Shown: positions 8,492 through 16,923, counted from the stretch's first letter. The stretch is 64,000 nt of DNA from Sandaracinaceae bacterium (GCA_016712745.1 JADJQN010000003.1:1674001-1738000), one strand, 5' to 3'. The notes: a model not told the origin generated them from the sequence alone. Numbers and translations are program-made.

Positions 8492-10078
8492 CTAAGCTCC
8501 GTCCAGAGGCAAACACACGAGCACTAGCAGATCCCAAAAGAGATGAGCCAGGATTGGTGCTAGCAGGCTCCCTGTGAGGGCGCGCAGTGTGCCCCACGTT
8601 AGTCCGCACAGGAACGCGACGAGCACAAGGAGAGGCGAACCAAGTGGTGCGAGTGACAGCGCATAGATCGCCGCTGCCACGGCTACGCCCCAATGCGGTC
8701 CTACGCGGTCGACCAACGTGTCTTGAACGATGTTGCGCCAGACGATTTCTTCGGCGATCACGATCGGCGCAATCGCGATGCTTGCGGCCACCAGCGAGGA
8801 CGAGCGAAAAACTGCGTAGAGCTGAGTCGTGTCGTGCGCGATGGCCGGAAGGAGGCGCGTGGCCGGCGGATAAAGCAGATAGGTCAGTGCCGCCATGACA
8901 CCGCCCGTTACACAGCCCCACACAAGGCTTCTGCGAGTGGGGGCGAAGAGTTCCTGCAGGCTTGATCGATTTGCGACAAGGCCACACGAAGCCAGAACGA
9001 GTGCGACCGGTCCAACGCTCCACCATATGCCGACACGCCGTGCCAGCGCGGTCGCCAATGCCCAGAGCACCACGCTGCCAACGGCCAGCCACGCCGGTCT
9101 GATCGCGGCAAGCTCGTTACGCGGGCTGCGCATTCGTTCGATGACGCCCCAAAAACCAGCGATGCGTTCGCTGCGCTTCTCTGCGGCAAGTGCGTTACGC
9201 GCGGCTTCGTCAAACCGCTGCCGCTTCTCATGCCCGATCTTCTTCCAAAAAGAGTCGTCGACGGCCAGCAAGTCGTCGGCGAGCCCCACGACCACTTCAC
9301 GCGCCACGGACCAGCGCGCGCGCGTTACAAAGCGAACCCAAAAGGATGAGAGCCGGGGCGATAGCAACGGAACTTCAATCATTGCCGGCGGCGCGAGCCC
9401 AATCACCTTGGCAGTGGATTGCAAAATGTCCTTTCCCGACAGGACTTGGGGGCCCGGAACATCGAACACCGCGCTCCCGTCCACGGGCATCTCGAGCGCG
9501 CGAACCAATGCGACCACTACATCATCGATCGCGACCGGCTCTGTTCGAGATTTCAGCCAGCGCGGCAAGACCATGATCGGCAAGCGCGCAGCGAGGTCGC
9601 GCACGATGAGCCAGCTGAGGCTTCCAAAACCCACGATCATGCTCGCTCGAAGTTCGACAGTTGGCACCGAGCCCGCCCGCAAGATTTCGCCTACGTGAGT
9701 ACGACTGCGCAAATGTGCTGACGCAACACTTTGCTCTTTGGGTGCAACCCCTCCCAAATAGACAACGCGATTCACACGCGCCGCCGCGGCACATTCGGAA
9801 AAGATCGCTGCTGCTGCCGTCTCTTTGGCTTTGTAGTCCGGGCTGTCACCCATGCCATGAACAAGATAGAGAGCGGTGTCGCACCCCTCGAGGGCTCGCG
9901 CCATGGACGCGGCATCATTGACGTCACCTTCCACCCACTCGAGTTCATCTTGATCTCGACGCGCGCGTGAAAGGTCGCGCGTAAGTGCGCGCACCTTCCA
10001 CCCGGCCCCAACGAGCGCAGGTGCCACGGCCCGTCCCACAAAGCCGGTCGCGCCGGTGAGCAATACAGTCCCTTTCAT
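8492..10078 (-). CDS. SDR (NmrA-like) epimerase/reductase fused to CPBP-type membrane protease
   Basis: A 528-aa fusion. Residues 1-235 form a Rossmann NAD(P)-binding domain of the atypical SDR/NmrA kind: GATGFVG at 8-14, an acidic GDVND turn at 51-55 and YLVHGMG near 71. From about 330 the protein is hydrophobic with several membrane segments and carries the CPBP (Abi/CAAX-prenyl-protease-like) signature: EEIVWR at 443-448 (EExxxR) and a late His motif AHLFWD with His512. In the family the two Glu and the late His are catalytic for intramembrane proteolysis. The N-terminus is cytoplasmic, and the dinucleotide domain may sense redox or a lipid or sugar substrate. A GAGGACCTC ribosome site precedes the ATG. 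Both halves look intact. Confidence 0.85.
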   Translation of the reverse strand: MKGTVLLTGATGFVGRAVAPALVGAGWKVRALTRDLSRARRDQDELEWVEGDVNDAASMARALEGCDTALYLVHGMGDSPDYKAKETAAAAIFSECAAAARVNRVVYLGGVAPKEQSVASAHLRSRTHVGEILRAGSVPTVELRASMIVGFGSLSWLIVRDLAARLPIMVLPRWLKSRTEPVAIDDVVVALVRALEMPVDGSAVFDVPGPQVLSGKDILQSTAKVIGLAPPAMIEVPLLSPRLSSFWVRFVTRARWSVAREVVVGLADDLLAVDDSFWKKIGHEKRQRFDEAARNALAAEKRSERIAGFWGVIERMRSPRNELAAIRPAWLAVGSVVLWALATALARRVGIWWSVGPVALVLASCGLVANRSSLQELFAPTRRSLVWGCVTGGVMAALTYLLYPPATRLLPAIAHDTTQLYAVFRSSSLVAASIAIAPIVIAEEIVWRNIVQDTLVDRVGPHWGVAVAAAIYALSLAPLGSPLLVLVAFLCGLTWGTLRALTGSLLAPILAHLFWDLLVLVCLPLDGA

Positions 10079-10118
10079 GAGGTCCTCTTATTCCTGCGCG
10101 GATCATAGTGCCGTTTGG

Positions 10119-10871
10119 TCAACGCTCGGCCGATACCCGGGCCAACCAGTTGGCATCTGCGACGGAGACGCTGGGCGGACGTGCACTGATGCCAATGGCG
10201 TTGCGGCCGCTCAGGGCTTCAACAAACCGACACGCGGCGAGATACGTCCCGGCTGGGCTAGGGTGAATCTGATCTGATTGCCAAAGTCGCAACGTGGGTC
10301 GCTCGCGTAGTACGCGCATCCAAGGCGAAGCAACGTCGACAACGCTGGTCGAGCTCAACGCGGCCGCGCGCCTCACTCCGAGGGCCATGCAATGCGCGAG
10401 CAGCCTGGGAGTCGTGATGCCAGTCTGATCGTAGACAGGATCGTCCGGGCCTCGAGGCCACATACCGAATAGCAAAACCTTTGCGCCTTTAGCGCCCGCG
10501 AGGCGAGCGAAGAGCGAAACGTAGTGAGCGTATTCTTGTGAGTTGAAGCATGACTCTGTGTTCTGTCCTTGAAGCACAACATGAGTGAATCTGCCGGATC
10601 GAATCCGCTCTGCCGCGATTCCCTCCTCCCAATGAAAGCGAAGCGTCGCGCCTCCCTGCGTCACAGTCTCCACGTACGTCGACGGCCGGCTTCCTGATCT
10701 CATCATCGCTGAGATCAGCGCGGGCAGATCATTCGCCTCGGTATGGCTATTACCGACGAACAGGGCGCGAATTACTTCCGTGGAACCAAGGCTGCTCGGT
10801 GAGCTCGGTCCACACTCAAGAAGTGCCACGTACAGGATCAACAGGACGTGTGTGGCGCGCGGTTGCTGCAC
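10119..10871 (-). CDS. SGNH/GDSL-type hydrolase (exported)
   Basis: A 250-aa protein. A hydrophobic N-terminus ends near Cys20 (VALLEC), a poor lipobox because of Glu at -1, so secretion is likely but lipidation is doubtful. Block I is GNSHT with the likely nucleophile Ser42; TQGGAT (71-76) fits block II glycine, QGQNTES (Asn104) fits block III, and DQIHPS (Asp200, His203) is the DxxH of block V. All four SGNH residues are therefore present. The family includes esterases, lipases and carbohydrate acetyl-esterases; the substrate cannot be read from the sequence. It sits 40 bp downstream of the SDR-CPBP gene in the same direction of transcription but upstream in reading order, so the two may be co-transcribed. 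Confidence 0.8.
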   Translation of the reverse strand: MQQPRATHVLLILYVALLECGPSSPSSLGSTEVIRALFVGNSHTEANDLPALISAMMRSGSRPSTYVETVTQGGATLRFHWEEGIAAERIRSGRFTHVVLQGQNTESCFNSQEYAHYVSLFARLAGAKGAKVLLFGMWPRGPDDPVYDQTGITTPRLLAHCMALGVRRAAALSSTSVVDVASPWMRVLRERPTLRLWQSDQIHPSPAGTYLAACRFVEALSGRNAIGISARPPSVSVADANWLARVSAER

Positions 10872-10946
10872 TTGGGACTCGAAGCATAGCGATGAATTCC
10901 CAGTTCGTAACGGATGTCGGAAAGTTCACGCTCCGTCGACGGCCAG

Positions 10947-10978
10947 AACGCCGCGTCGGTTTGGCACCGCGCGGCGTT
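10947..10978. terminator. Possible terminator hairpin between convergent-side genes
   Basis: A 9-bp perfect stem AACGCCGCG/CGCGGCGTT with a 14-nt loop lies just past the end of the minus-strand Kazal-domain gene. The T-run is on the plus-strand side (TTTTGG), whereas the minus strand lacks one, so efficiency as a terminator for the minus-strand gene is uncertain. Confidence 0.35.
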
Positions 10979-11003
10979 TTGGTTGTGTGAGCTTCAGTCT
11001 AAA

Positions 11004-11978
11004 TCAGCAGACCGCGCCCTCGGGAAGGCATGCGAACGAAGCCCAGCAAGGTTCGCAGCTTGAGGAACCCGAGCAACCGCGGGTGCGGCAGTCTTCGATG
11101 GGCTCGCACACGCATGTTGCTGCGTTGAAGTTGCCAGCGCGGCACGGGCGACCGTTCATGCGGCCCGAACCTGGGCACTCTGGAGTGCAGCGGATGCCGG
11201 TTGCCGGACACATTGGTGTCGCTGCGCACTCGCCTTCGTGCTCGATCGATACGCTGTTCGATGCGGCGTCGCATGTATTCGAGTAAGTGTTGCCGTCGCA
11301 GCCGCAAACCGGCGAGAAGATTTCCGCGCACGCATCGGGGACGTCGCGGCAGATGCCAGGAGCACGAGGACCGCTTGGGCCTCCGCATGCGCCGAAGTCC
11401 GCGTCCATGCTGTGCTCACAGAACTGACCTTCGCGGCAGCGGGTGCCTTCGATGCCGCCGCACTGACGCACGTGGTCGTCGATGTCGAGTTGAACCGCAA
11501 CTTGTCCGCTCGAGCCCCGATCGTAGCGGCGAACCACGGCTACGTACTTGCGTGACTCTTCGGCTGTGTAGCGGATCTCGCTATTCAAGTCGCTGCTGTC
11601 GATGTCGTCATTGAACGCGATGCTCGCGCCACTCGGACGGCCGCCCGATGTTGCCTTGTAGAGGATCAAGACGGGATCCAACCCCTCTGGCGAGATGGCG
11701 CGCGCGGTGAGGCGAATCTCATCGCCTTCGTTCGCATCGAAGCTAAACGCGAGATAGCGCGCGCTGCGCGAAAAGCGTCCGCTCCTCTGTGCGTGGTTGC
11801 TAAGTTCTCCAACAAGCGTAGGCCTGGAAGCGCTGTCGGCTGCGCCTTCGCTTGCAGCAACGAGCGCGTCATCTGTTTGGATGTCGACTGCGTCTTTGGG
11901 TTCGGCGCTGCTGACTTCCGTCGCGCAGCCTGCCATCGCGGCCGCGAGGAACAATCCGATAAGTGCTTTGCGAATCAT
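11004..11978 (-). CDS. Lipoprotein with PPC-like and Kazal-like domains (paralogue 1)
   Basis: A 324-aa lipoprotein with lipobox AMAGC (Cys18) and ribosome site TAGGAGCCTC. Residues about 60-165 form a beta-sandwich resembling the bacterial pre-peptidase C-terminal (PPC) domain: FDANEGDEIRLTARAI, LDPVLILYKATS, IAFNDDI, YVAVVRRYDRG. About 170-250 is Cys-rich and holds a Kazal-like module, IFSPVCGCDGNTYSNTC, typical of serine-protease inhibitors. The rest is a further Cys-rich region (PATGIRCTPECPGSG, RCRAGNFNAATC-type) ending in a short tail with Cys pairs. A close relative lies at 33,720-34,679, so this is a locally expanded family. A protease-inhibiting or surface-shielding role is family-based inference only. 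Confidence 0.85.
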   Translation of the reverse strand: MIRKALIGLFLAAAMAGCATEVSSAEPKDAVDIQTDDALVAASEGAADSASRPTLVGELSNHAQRSGRFSRSARYLAFSFDANEGDEIRLTARAISPEGLDPVLILYKATSGGRPSGASIAFNDDIDSSDLNSEIRYTAEESRKYVAVVRRYDRGSSGQVAVQLDIDDHVRQCGGIEGTRCREGQFCEHSMDADFGACGGPSGPRAPGICRDVPDACAEIFSPVCGCDGNTYSNTCDAASNSVSIEHEGECAATPMCPATGIRCTPECPGSGRMNGRPCRAGNFNAATCVCEPIEDCRTRGCSGSSSCEPCWASFACLPEGAVC

Positions 11979-12270
11979 GTGAGGCTCCTAGTGACGAAGC
12001 GCCCTAGGGACGCGGGTCATTTGGAGCGCTTAACTACAAGGACCGTGCCGAAACCCCGAATGCTGCGCCGACGTCGTACGCAGTCGAAGTTGCTTGCCTT
12101 TTTCGTTCATACGCTCTGACGGTTACTAGCTCATTGAGTTGCCGATCGAGCAGGGATGCCGGCGGGTGCGGTGGCCGCCTGGCTTGTCGAGAACGCCAGT
12201 TTCGAACCTTCGTGTGACGGAACTTCAACGATGCGGCCATTAGGGAAAGATGCTCCAACACGAGGTCTTC

Positions 12271-13860
12271 ATGCTTAGACGCTATTTCTGTGCCTTCTTC
12301 ATCATCGCTCTCGTGGGTTGCGCCAAGGCCTCGGTGCGCATCGGGGACAACGCGGGCGACGGGGGCGGTGATTCAGGCAGTGCCGCGGATGCAGGAATCG
12401 ATGCGAGCGCGGACGCCGGCGCCGTTCGCCGCTGCGGCGGCTTTTCGGGCGACACATGCGCCGCGACAGAGTACTGCGAGTTGGTGGCAGAGTGCGGCGG
12501 TGATGACACAGGCGGCGTGTGCATGCCCCGCCCCGCGGCTTGCGGAGCGGTTCTAATCCCTGTCTGCGGCTGCGACAACACCACTTACGGGAACGCATGC
12601 GAGGCCAATCGCGCTGGCGTCTCCGTGATGTATGTGGGCGCCTGCGGCGCTTGTGTACCCAGCGTCAGAGTCACGCCCACCTCGGGGCTCATCACAGAGG
12701 AAACAGGAAGCACGGCGTCGTTCACTCTCTCGCTGAACTGCCCTCCCGCGGCCGACGTGTCCATTTCGCTAGCGAGCAGCGACGAGTCCGAAGGCACTGT
12801 GTCGTTCACATCGGCCACGTTCACCTCGTCAAATTGGGCGACCCCTGTGGTCGTTACCGTGACCGGCGTCGCCGACAGCATCGTCGACGGTCCTCAGGGC
12901 TACACCATCGTCACCGCACCGGCTATCAGCGCGGACGAGGTCTACAACGGCATGGACGCGGTCGACGTCTCCGTCACGAACAACGACATCGACACTTACA
13001 TTTGCGGCGGCGAAGCAGGCCTCGCATGCCCGGACTCTACATACTACTGCGCGTACAGCTCGACGAGCGTGTGCGGGGGCGGCGACTTCGACGGCGTCTG
13101 CATGCGTCGACCAACGGATTGTCCCGACCTCTTCGATCCTGTCTGCGGATGCGACAACAATACGTATCCGAGTCGCTGCGACGCCAACGCAATGGGCTTC
13201 GACGTGCGAAGTGAGGGCGCGTGCGGCAGCGACTGCACGGATGAAGCAGCTGCGCTCGCAGAGCTCTTGGGTGGAGCGGGACAGGCATGCAGCGTCACCG
13301 TGCGCCTCGACTACACGACCTACGCGATCCTCGGCTATCAAGTCTTCTGCGATGCATACTCGCCGGTGGCGGAGAGCGCGGCGCGCGTCGTCGCGGAAGC
13401 CGATACGACATTCGGAGAAGGCTCGTTGTTGCTCAGCAGCTCGCCCTCCGAGTACTACTTGTTCTATGAGAGCCCGGGCGATGTCGGTGGCGCAGCCGTC
13501 GTCAACTCCGATGTCGGCATGACCGTCTTCGGTGGCTCCATCGTTTGGCTTGGCACGGGCGATATCAACTATCCCGCGACCTGGCGAAATGGCGCAGAGC
13601 TTGGGGCCAGCTGCGCACCCGGCGGTCTGAGTGATCGCATGCACGAGGGCTGGAATCTGATGAATGGCGAAGCGCTGACTGCCACTCAAGTCGATGCCGC
13701 ACTCAACGTCGTCGACCGAACAGGAGTTCCGGGAGGCTTCGCCTCTGGACCCGGCTACATCTTCTCCACGCTCGTGCTCCTCTACCCACGCTCGGTCGGG
13801 GAATTCAATCCGGCAACTGCGGAATGGATCGTCATCGTCAACGGCGGCTGGCTCGAGTAG
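12271..13860 (+). CDS. Lipoprotein: two Kazal-like modules flanking a beta-sandwich repeat
   Basis: A 529-aa lipoprotein. The ATG at 12,271 is preferred over one 21 bp upstream because GAGG lies 5 bp before it; the lipobox is ALVGC (Cys17). After an Asp/Ala linker come Kazal-like module 1 (PVCGCDNTTYGNAC, about 100-113), one beta-sandwich repeat (TPTSGLITEETGSTASF ... TFTSSNWATPVVVTVTGV ... VTNNDID, about 135-250) and Kazal-like module 2 (PVCGCDNNTYPSRC, about 290). The C-terminal 200 residues are unassigned. The beta-sandwich repeat is the same kind found four times in the 1211-aa protein at 55,777, where it is followed by a seven-repeat propeller. Secreted or outer-membrane location; protease-inhibitor-like modules are suggested but untested. 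Confidence 0.85.
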   Translation: MLRRYFCAFFIIALVGCAKASVRIGDNAGDGGGDSGSAADAGIDASADAGAVRRCGGFSGDTCAATEYCELVAECGGDDTGGVCMPRPAACGAVLIPVCGCDNTTYGNACEANRAGVSVMYVGACGACVPSVRVTPTSGLITEETGSTASFTLSLNCPPAADVSISLASSDESEGTVSFTSATFTSSNWATPVVVTVTGVADSIVDGPQGYTIVTAPAISADEVYNGMDAVDVSVTNNDIDTYICGGEAGLACPDSTYYCAYSSTSVCGGGDFDGVCMRRPTDCPDLFDPVCGCDNNTYPSRCDANAMGFDVRSEGACGSDCTDEAAALAELLGGAGQACSVTVRLDYTTYAILGYQVFCDAYSPVAESAARVVAEADTTFGEGSLLLSSSPSEYYLFYESPGDVGGAAVVNSDVGMTVFGGSIVWLGTGDINYPATWRNGAELGASCAPGGLSDRMHEGWNLMNGEALTATQVDAALNVVDRTGVPGGFASGPGYIFSTLVLLYPRSVGEFNPATAEWIVIVNGGWLE

Positions 13861-14189
13861 TCAGCCAGGGACACGCTCCCCCTCCAAAACACATCGCATT
13901 CCCAGCACTTACGACTCGAGTTTGGCCGCGTGAATTTGATACATCGCGGCGCTGTTTTGCCCGGTGAACAAGGGTCTAGAGCGCTTTCAAGTAGAAGCGG
14001 TGAACAAGGGACGATCGTTTAGTTAAAACAGTTATCGGCGACCGGCGGCGCTAGCTTTGTTAACTAAACGATTGTCCCCCTGTCCCCGTCCCCCCGTTAA
14101 AACAATTATCGTCGATGAGCGGTGCTAACTTTGTTAACTAAACGATCGTCCCCAGCATTCCCTGAGCCTCACCCGAACGTGGCAACTGG
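13861..14189. repeat. Repeat-filled intergenic region (329 bp)
   Basis: No gene is visible. It contains one inverted copy of the second repeat family at about 13,915-13,945 (TTGGCCGCGTGAATTTGAT core) and, from 14,008 to 14,153, REP-like units built from GGGACGATCGTTTAGTTAA arms. Units 14,022-14,079 and 14,095-14,153 are about 58-bp direct copies with several differences, separated by C-rich sequence (TGTCCCCGTCCCCCC). The first arm pairs with both later TTAACTAAACGAT(C/T)GTCCCC arms, so a long hairpin can form. Confidence 0.75.
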
Positions 14190-14630
14190 TCAGGACGAGC
14201 CAACAAAACACCAGCCGGCTTCATCGCCGCACGCGTCGACCTCCGCGAGCTGACAGTCCATGGAGTTCGCAAGCTCGTCACCGCACATGGCGGCGACGCA
14301 TGCTTGCTCGTCCACTGCATCAAGGCAGTTCGCCTCACGGCAACAAGCGAAGAGGTCGAATAGTGCTTGGCAGCCTTCCGCGTTTACACACGCGAGCTGG
14401 TTGTTCTTCAGGCATCTGCCGCAATCAGGATTCGTATCCGAATCGATGCACATCTGTTGACATGCGGAGTCGGCGCACGCATTGGCGCAGTTCAACGTTG
14501 CGAGCCCACAATAGCTTCCCACCGCCGGCGACAGCAGGTGCTCTTCGCAAGAGTTCGCACTCGAGCACGCAGCGCACGCAGCGCACGCAAGCGAGATCAC
14601 AACGCACAGAGCAACGACGAAATGTTTCAT
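14190..14630 (-). CDS. Small Cys-rich secreted protein, probable lipoprotein
   Basis: A 146-aa protein with a signal peptide and possible lipobox LACAAC or ACAAC in a Cys/Ala-rich stretch. Cys occur as repeated CxxxC-like pairs through the mature part (ADSACQQMC, CGRCLKNNQLAC, ACCREANC, DACGDEAGWC). No family recognised. The similar Cys spacing in the minus-strand lipoproteins at 16,924 and 37,483 suggests a loose family of small disulfide-rich secreted proteins in this genome. A short tandem repeat of GCAGCGCAC lies in the signal-peptide codons near 14,565-14,590. Convergent with the repeat region that ends just before its stop. Confidence 0.7.
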   Translation of the reverse strand: MKHFVVALCVVISLACAACAACSSANSCEEHLLSPAVGSYCGLATLNCANACADSACQQMCIDSDTNPDCGRCLKNNQLACVNAEGCQALFDLFACCREANCLDAVDEQACVAAMCGDELANSMDCQLAEVDACGDEAGWCFVGSS

Positions 14631-14806
14631 AGTCAGCGGCCGAGCCTACCACGGACTTAGCCGCCCATTGCTCGCGGTGCAGCGCTGACTTGCTCTCAGC
14701 GCTCGTTCTGGAATCGCACAATGTGATGACGATCGCTATCGGCGCTAGCACTCCTGTCGTTTGGATGGTGTGTGCAACCATTGCGCGCCGCAAATCGCGA
14801 TAAGCG

Positions 14807-14885
14807 GAGGTATCAAGTTCACGCGGCCAAACTCGGTCTGCAACTCGTTGAAAAGAAACGGCCGCTGAGGAGGGAGCGTGTCCCC
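14807..14885. repeat. REP-like repeat family 2, copy adjacent to the ada-like gene stop
   Basis: About 79 bp beginning GAGGTATCAAGTTCACGCGG and ending GGGAGCGTGTCCCC. The same string recurs with few changes at 17,419-17,500 and, inverted and shorter, at about 13,915-13,945. The copy abuts the stop codon of the exported deaminase gene, so it may form the 3' UTR of its transcript. Internal pairing (CGCGGCC/GGCCG) is possible. No transposase is nearby. Confidence 0.7.
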
Positions 14886-16496
14886 CTAGTAGTTGCTTTC
14901 GAACTCCAGGAAGCGGCGCTCGAGTTGCCACTGCAGGCTTGCTCGCTCGCTCGTTTCGAGAAACGCGCTGCACTCACTTGATGCCGTCGTCGTCTGGTCT
15001 GCGCAGGCTTCGACTCGCGTGCCATCTGGAAGCGATGTCCAAAGACTGTCGCCGGGCAAGAACGCATGTTCGAGGCTCTGGCGCGAAATCGTTTTGAGTT
15101 GCCGGTAGTCGAGATTCTGATCGCGCACGGCGCGCACGTATTCTCCCGCCAAGCTCGAACGAGACACTCCCTGATCGTCGGTCGCAAGCGTCACGGGTAC
15201 GCCGTGAGCGAGATACTCAGCAAGAGGATGCTCTGAGCCGCGCACTTCGAGGATCTGATCATTGCTGCTGAGACACACCTCAACGAGAACGTTGCGCGAG
15301 GCCATCTCGTCGAGGAGCGCCGTCGGATCCGTCTCCGACATTACATCGAGGCCGTGGCCGATACGCTCTGCATGTCCCGTCTCGACGGCGGCGCGAATGT
15401 GAAAGGTGTTCGCGTTGCTGCCCGGGGGAAGATACGCGGGCACCAATTCTCCGGCGTGCAAGGTGATGCGCAACGGACTCTCGCCCGTGACGGTGTATTT
15501 GTTGTAGAGGAAATCGAGCATGGCCATGTGCAGCTCGTAGTTGTTGATTGAGCGAGTGTCATCCTCAGGCGACGACAGGTTCGCTCCAACAATCGATGAG
15601 GTGGCCTTTGCCATCTCGAACGCACTCACAAGTTGCCCAAAGACTTGGTCGTTCGCACCTGTGCGCGAGACTTGCGCGACGAAACGTACCTGCATGTCGC
15701 AGAGGGGGGTTGCGCCAACACAATCAAGACCTGCGCGCCAACCGGAAGCCGCGGCGTTCACGGTCGCCACGTCGCTCGCGACATCGCCTGCAAACTCCGA
15801 GTTCGCAATGAGTGAATCGTAGAACGAGGGCAAGTCCGCAGCGGTGAGTGTGCCGGACCACACGGAGGCTGCGAGCGAGCCCACGCGCGTTCCGAGGTTG
15901 AACATCGTCTCGACGTAGAGTTGGTTCTCGCTTGCCGCCCGCGTGGCGACGTCAAGTATGCTGTCATTGCGATGCGCGCCTGCGACGAGGCCAAACTTCC
16001 CGAAGGTCGCGAAGAAGTGATCGCGACCAGTTTCCACGCCGGGCACGAAGTCTTTCATGGACCAAGCTCGAATGGTTTCGTCGTAGAACGGGCCACTGGT
16101 CGGCACAGCCTGCGTCGAGCTATCGCATCGCGTTCCGAACACAAGCGTATGCGAACTGGTCACGATACAGTTTTCGTCTGCGAGCGCCCAATCGAGAAAA
16201 GTCTCCGCGTAAACGGAGCCGCTCAGATGATTGTGCAAATCGGCGCCCTTCGGCATGTCTCGAAGGAATAGTGCAAGCGCACTTTCATCCTCGCGCACGA
16301 ACTCGAGCTCATCCGCAGCATTTTGCTCCCACGTCACTGCGCATTCATCAGGCGTTCCGCACGGGGCGAGGGCCGCGTCGGGCCTTCCGCCATCGTCGCC
16401 TATCCCTGACGCGTCGGTAGTTGAGGCGCTAGGATCATCGCCGCAAGCGACGAGCGTGATCGGAAGCAAGAAGGTAAGGACGAACGAAGCGCGCAT
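14886..16496 (-). CDS. Exported adenosine deaminase-family lipoprotein
   Basis: A 536-aa metal-dependent deaminase homologue; the family converts adenosine to inosine plus ammonia. The start at 16,496 is preferred over one 51 bp upstream, as it leads directly into a signal peptide with a Cys at residue 18 (ITLVAC). All key residues are visible: HxH in LHNHLSGS (His88, His90) for zinc, LHAGE (His347, Glu350), RIGHGL (His381) and ATDDQG (Asp440). Gene length and the internal segment between HxH and LHAGE are larger than in cytosolic Add (about 330 aa), which resembles the longer secreted ADGF/CECR1-type enzymes. Location is outside the inner membrane. Purine salvage from released nucleosides or modulation of extracellular adenosine are plausible; neither is shown by the sequence. 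Confidence 0.85.
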   Translation of the reverse strand: MRASFVLTFLLPITLVACGDDPSASTTDASGIGDDGGRPDAALAPCGTPDECAVTWEQNAADELEFVREDESALALFLRDMPKGADLHNHLSGSVYAETFLDWALADENCIVTSSHTLVFGTRCDSSTQAVPTSGPFYDETIRAWSMKDFVPGVETGRDHFFATFGKFGLVAGAHRNDSILDVATRAASENQLYVETMFNLGTRVGSLAASVWSGTLTAADLPSFYDSLIANSEFAGDVASDVATVNAAASGWRAGLDCVGATPLCDMQVRFVAQVSRTGANDQVFGQLVSAFEMAKATSSIVGANLSSPEDDTRSINNYELHMAMLDFLYNKYTVTGESPLRITLHAGELVPAYLPPGSNANTFHIRAAVETGHAERIGHGLDVMSETDPTALLDEMASRNVLVEVCLSSNDQILEVRGSEHPLAEYLAHGVPVTLATDDQGVSRSSLAGEYVRAVRDQNLDYRQLKTISRQSLEHAFLPGDSLWTSLPDGTRVEACADQTTTASSECSAFLETSERASLQWQLERRFLEFESNY

Positions 16497-16619
16497 TCCG
16501 CAGCGTACACTAACCGCCAGCTTCTCGACCGGGGCAAAGAGCAACACTACGTCGCGCTACGCCGCAGTCGTGCTTGAAAACCGTGTGCTCCCATTGCGAA
16601 AAACCTGCGCAACTGCAAA

Positions 16620-16635
16620 TGGCACTTGGTTTGCA
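16620..16635 (+). promoter_or_regulatory. Sigma-54-type promoter candidate
   Basis: TGGCAC-TTGGT-TTGCA has GG and GC exactly ten bases apart, as in the -24/-12 elements of RpoN promoters. It lies 30 bp upstream of the start of the 51-aa membrane protein, which leaves room for a short leader and its GGGAG site. Sequence match only; an upstream activator site was not identified. Confidence 0.6.
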
Positions 16636-16665
16636 GACGTCCCATGCAGGAACGGGAGACTAACC

Positions 16666-16821
16666 ATGCTCTACTCAATCATCGCTGTACTTGTCGTGCT
16701 GTGGCTGCTCGGAATGGTGACGTCGTACACGATGGGGGGGCTCGTCCACATCCTTCTGGTTGTCGCACTCGTAGTGCTTGTCGTCCGCCTTGTTCAAGGT
16801 CGGTCGCTCACCAAAGGCTGA
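16666..16821 (+). CDS. Small single-span-rich membrane protein (lmo0937 family)
   Basis: A 51-aa protein starting at the ATG 8 bp after GGGAG. It has two hydrophobic segments, about residues 2-18 and 26-43, separated by SYTMGGLVH. The sequence matches the small bacterial family often named lmo0937 (MLY-I-V--W-LG--TSYTMGG--H-LLV-A--V---R---G). Its role is unknown; in other bacteria homologues are reported in stress regulons. Inner-membrane location is predicted. The sigma-54-like promoter directly upstream suggests regulated, not constitutive, expression. Confidence 0.85.
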   Translation: MLYSIIAVLVVLWLLGMVTSYTMGGLVHILLVVALVVLVVRLVQGRSLTKG

Positions 16822-16852
16822 GCGCTCCGAAGCACCTGGACGCCCGGACTTC

Positions 16853-16881
16853 GGGGACGATCGTTTAGTTAACACAGTTAT
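16853..16881. repeat. Truncated REP-like repeat (family 1)
   Basis: GGGGACGATCGTTTAGTTAACACAGTTAT, about 29 bp, matches the arms and first part of the units at 14,008-14,153. The downstream arm is degraded (GATCGCACCC only at about 16,911-16,920), so this copy has decayed. It sits between the 51-aa membrane gene and the next lipoprotein gene. Confidence 0.65.
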
Positions 16882-16923
16882 GCACCCGTTAAGGGCGCGA
16901 ACTTACTTACGATCGCACCCGCA

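Noticed and set aside
12829..13689. 286-aa minus-strand frame
   Set aside because: Shadow of the Kazal/beta-sandwich lipoprotein; composition rich in Arg/Ala, no start signal.
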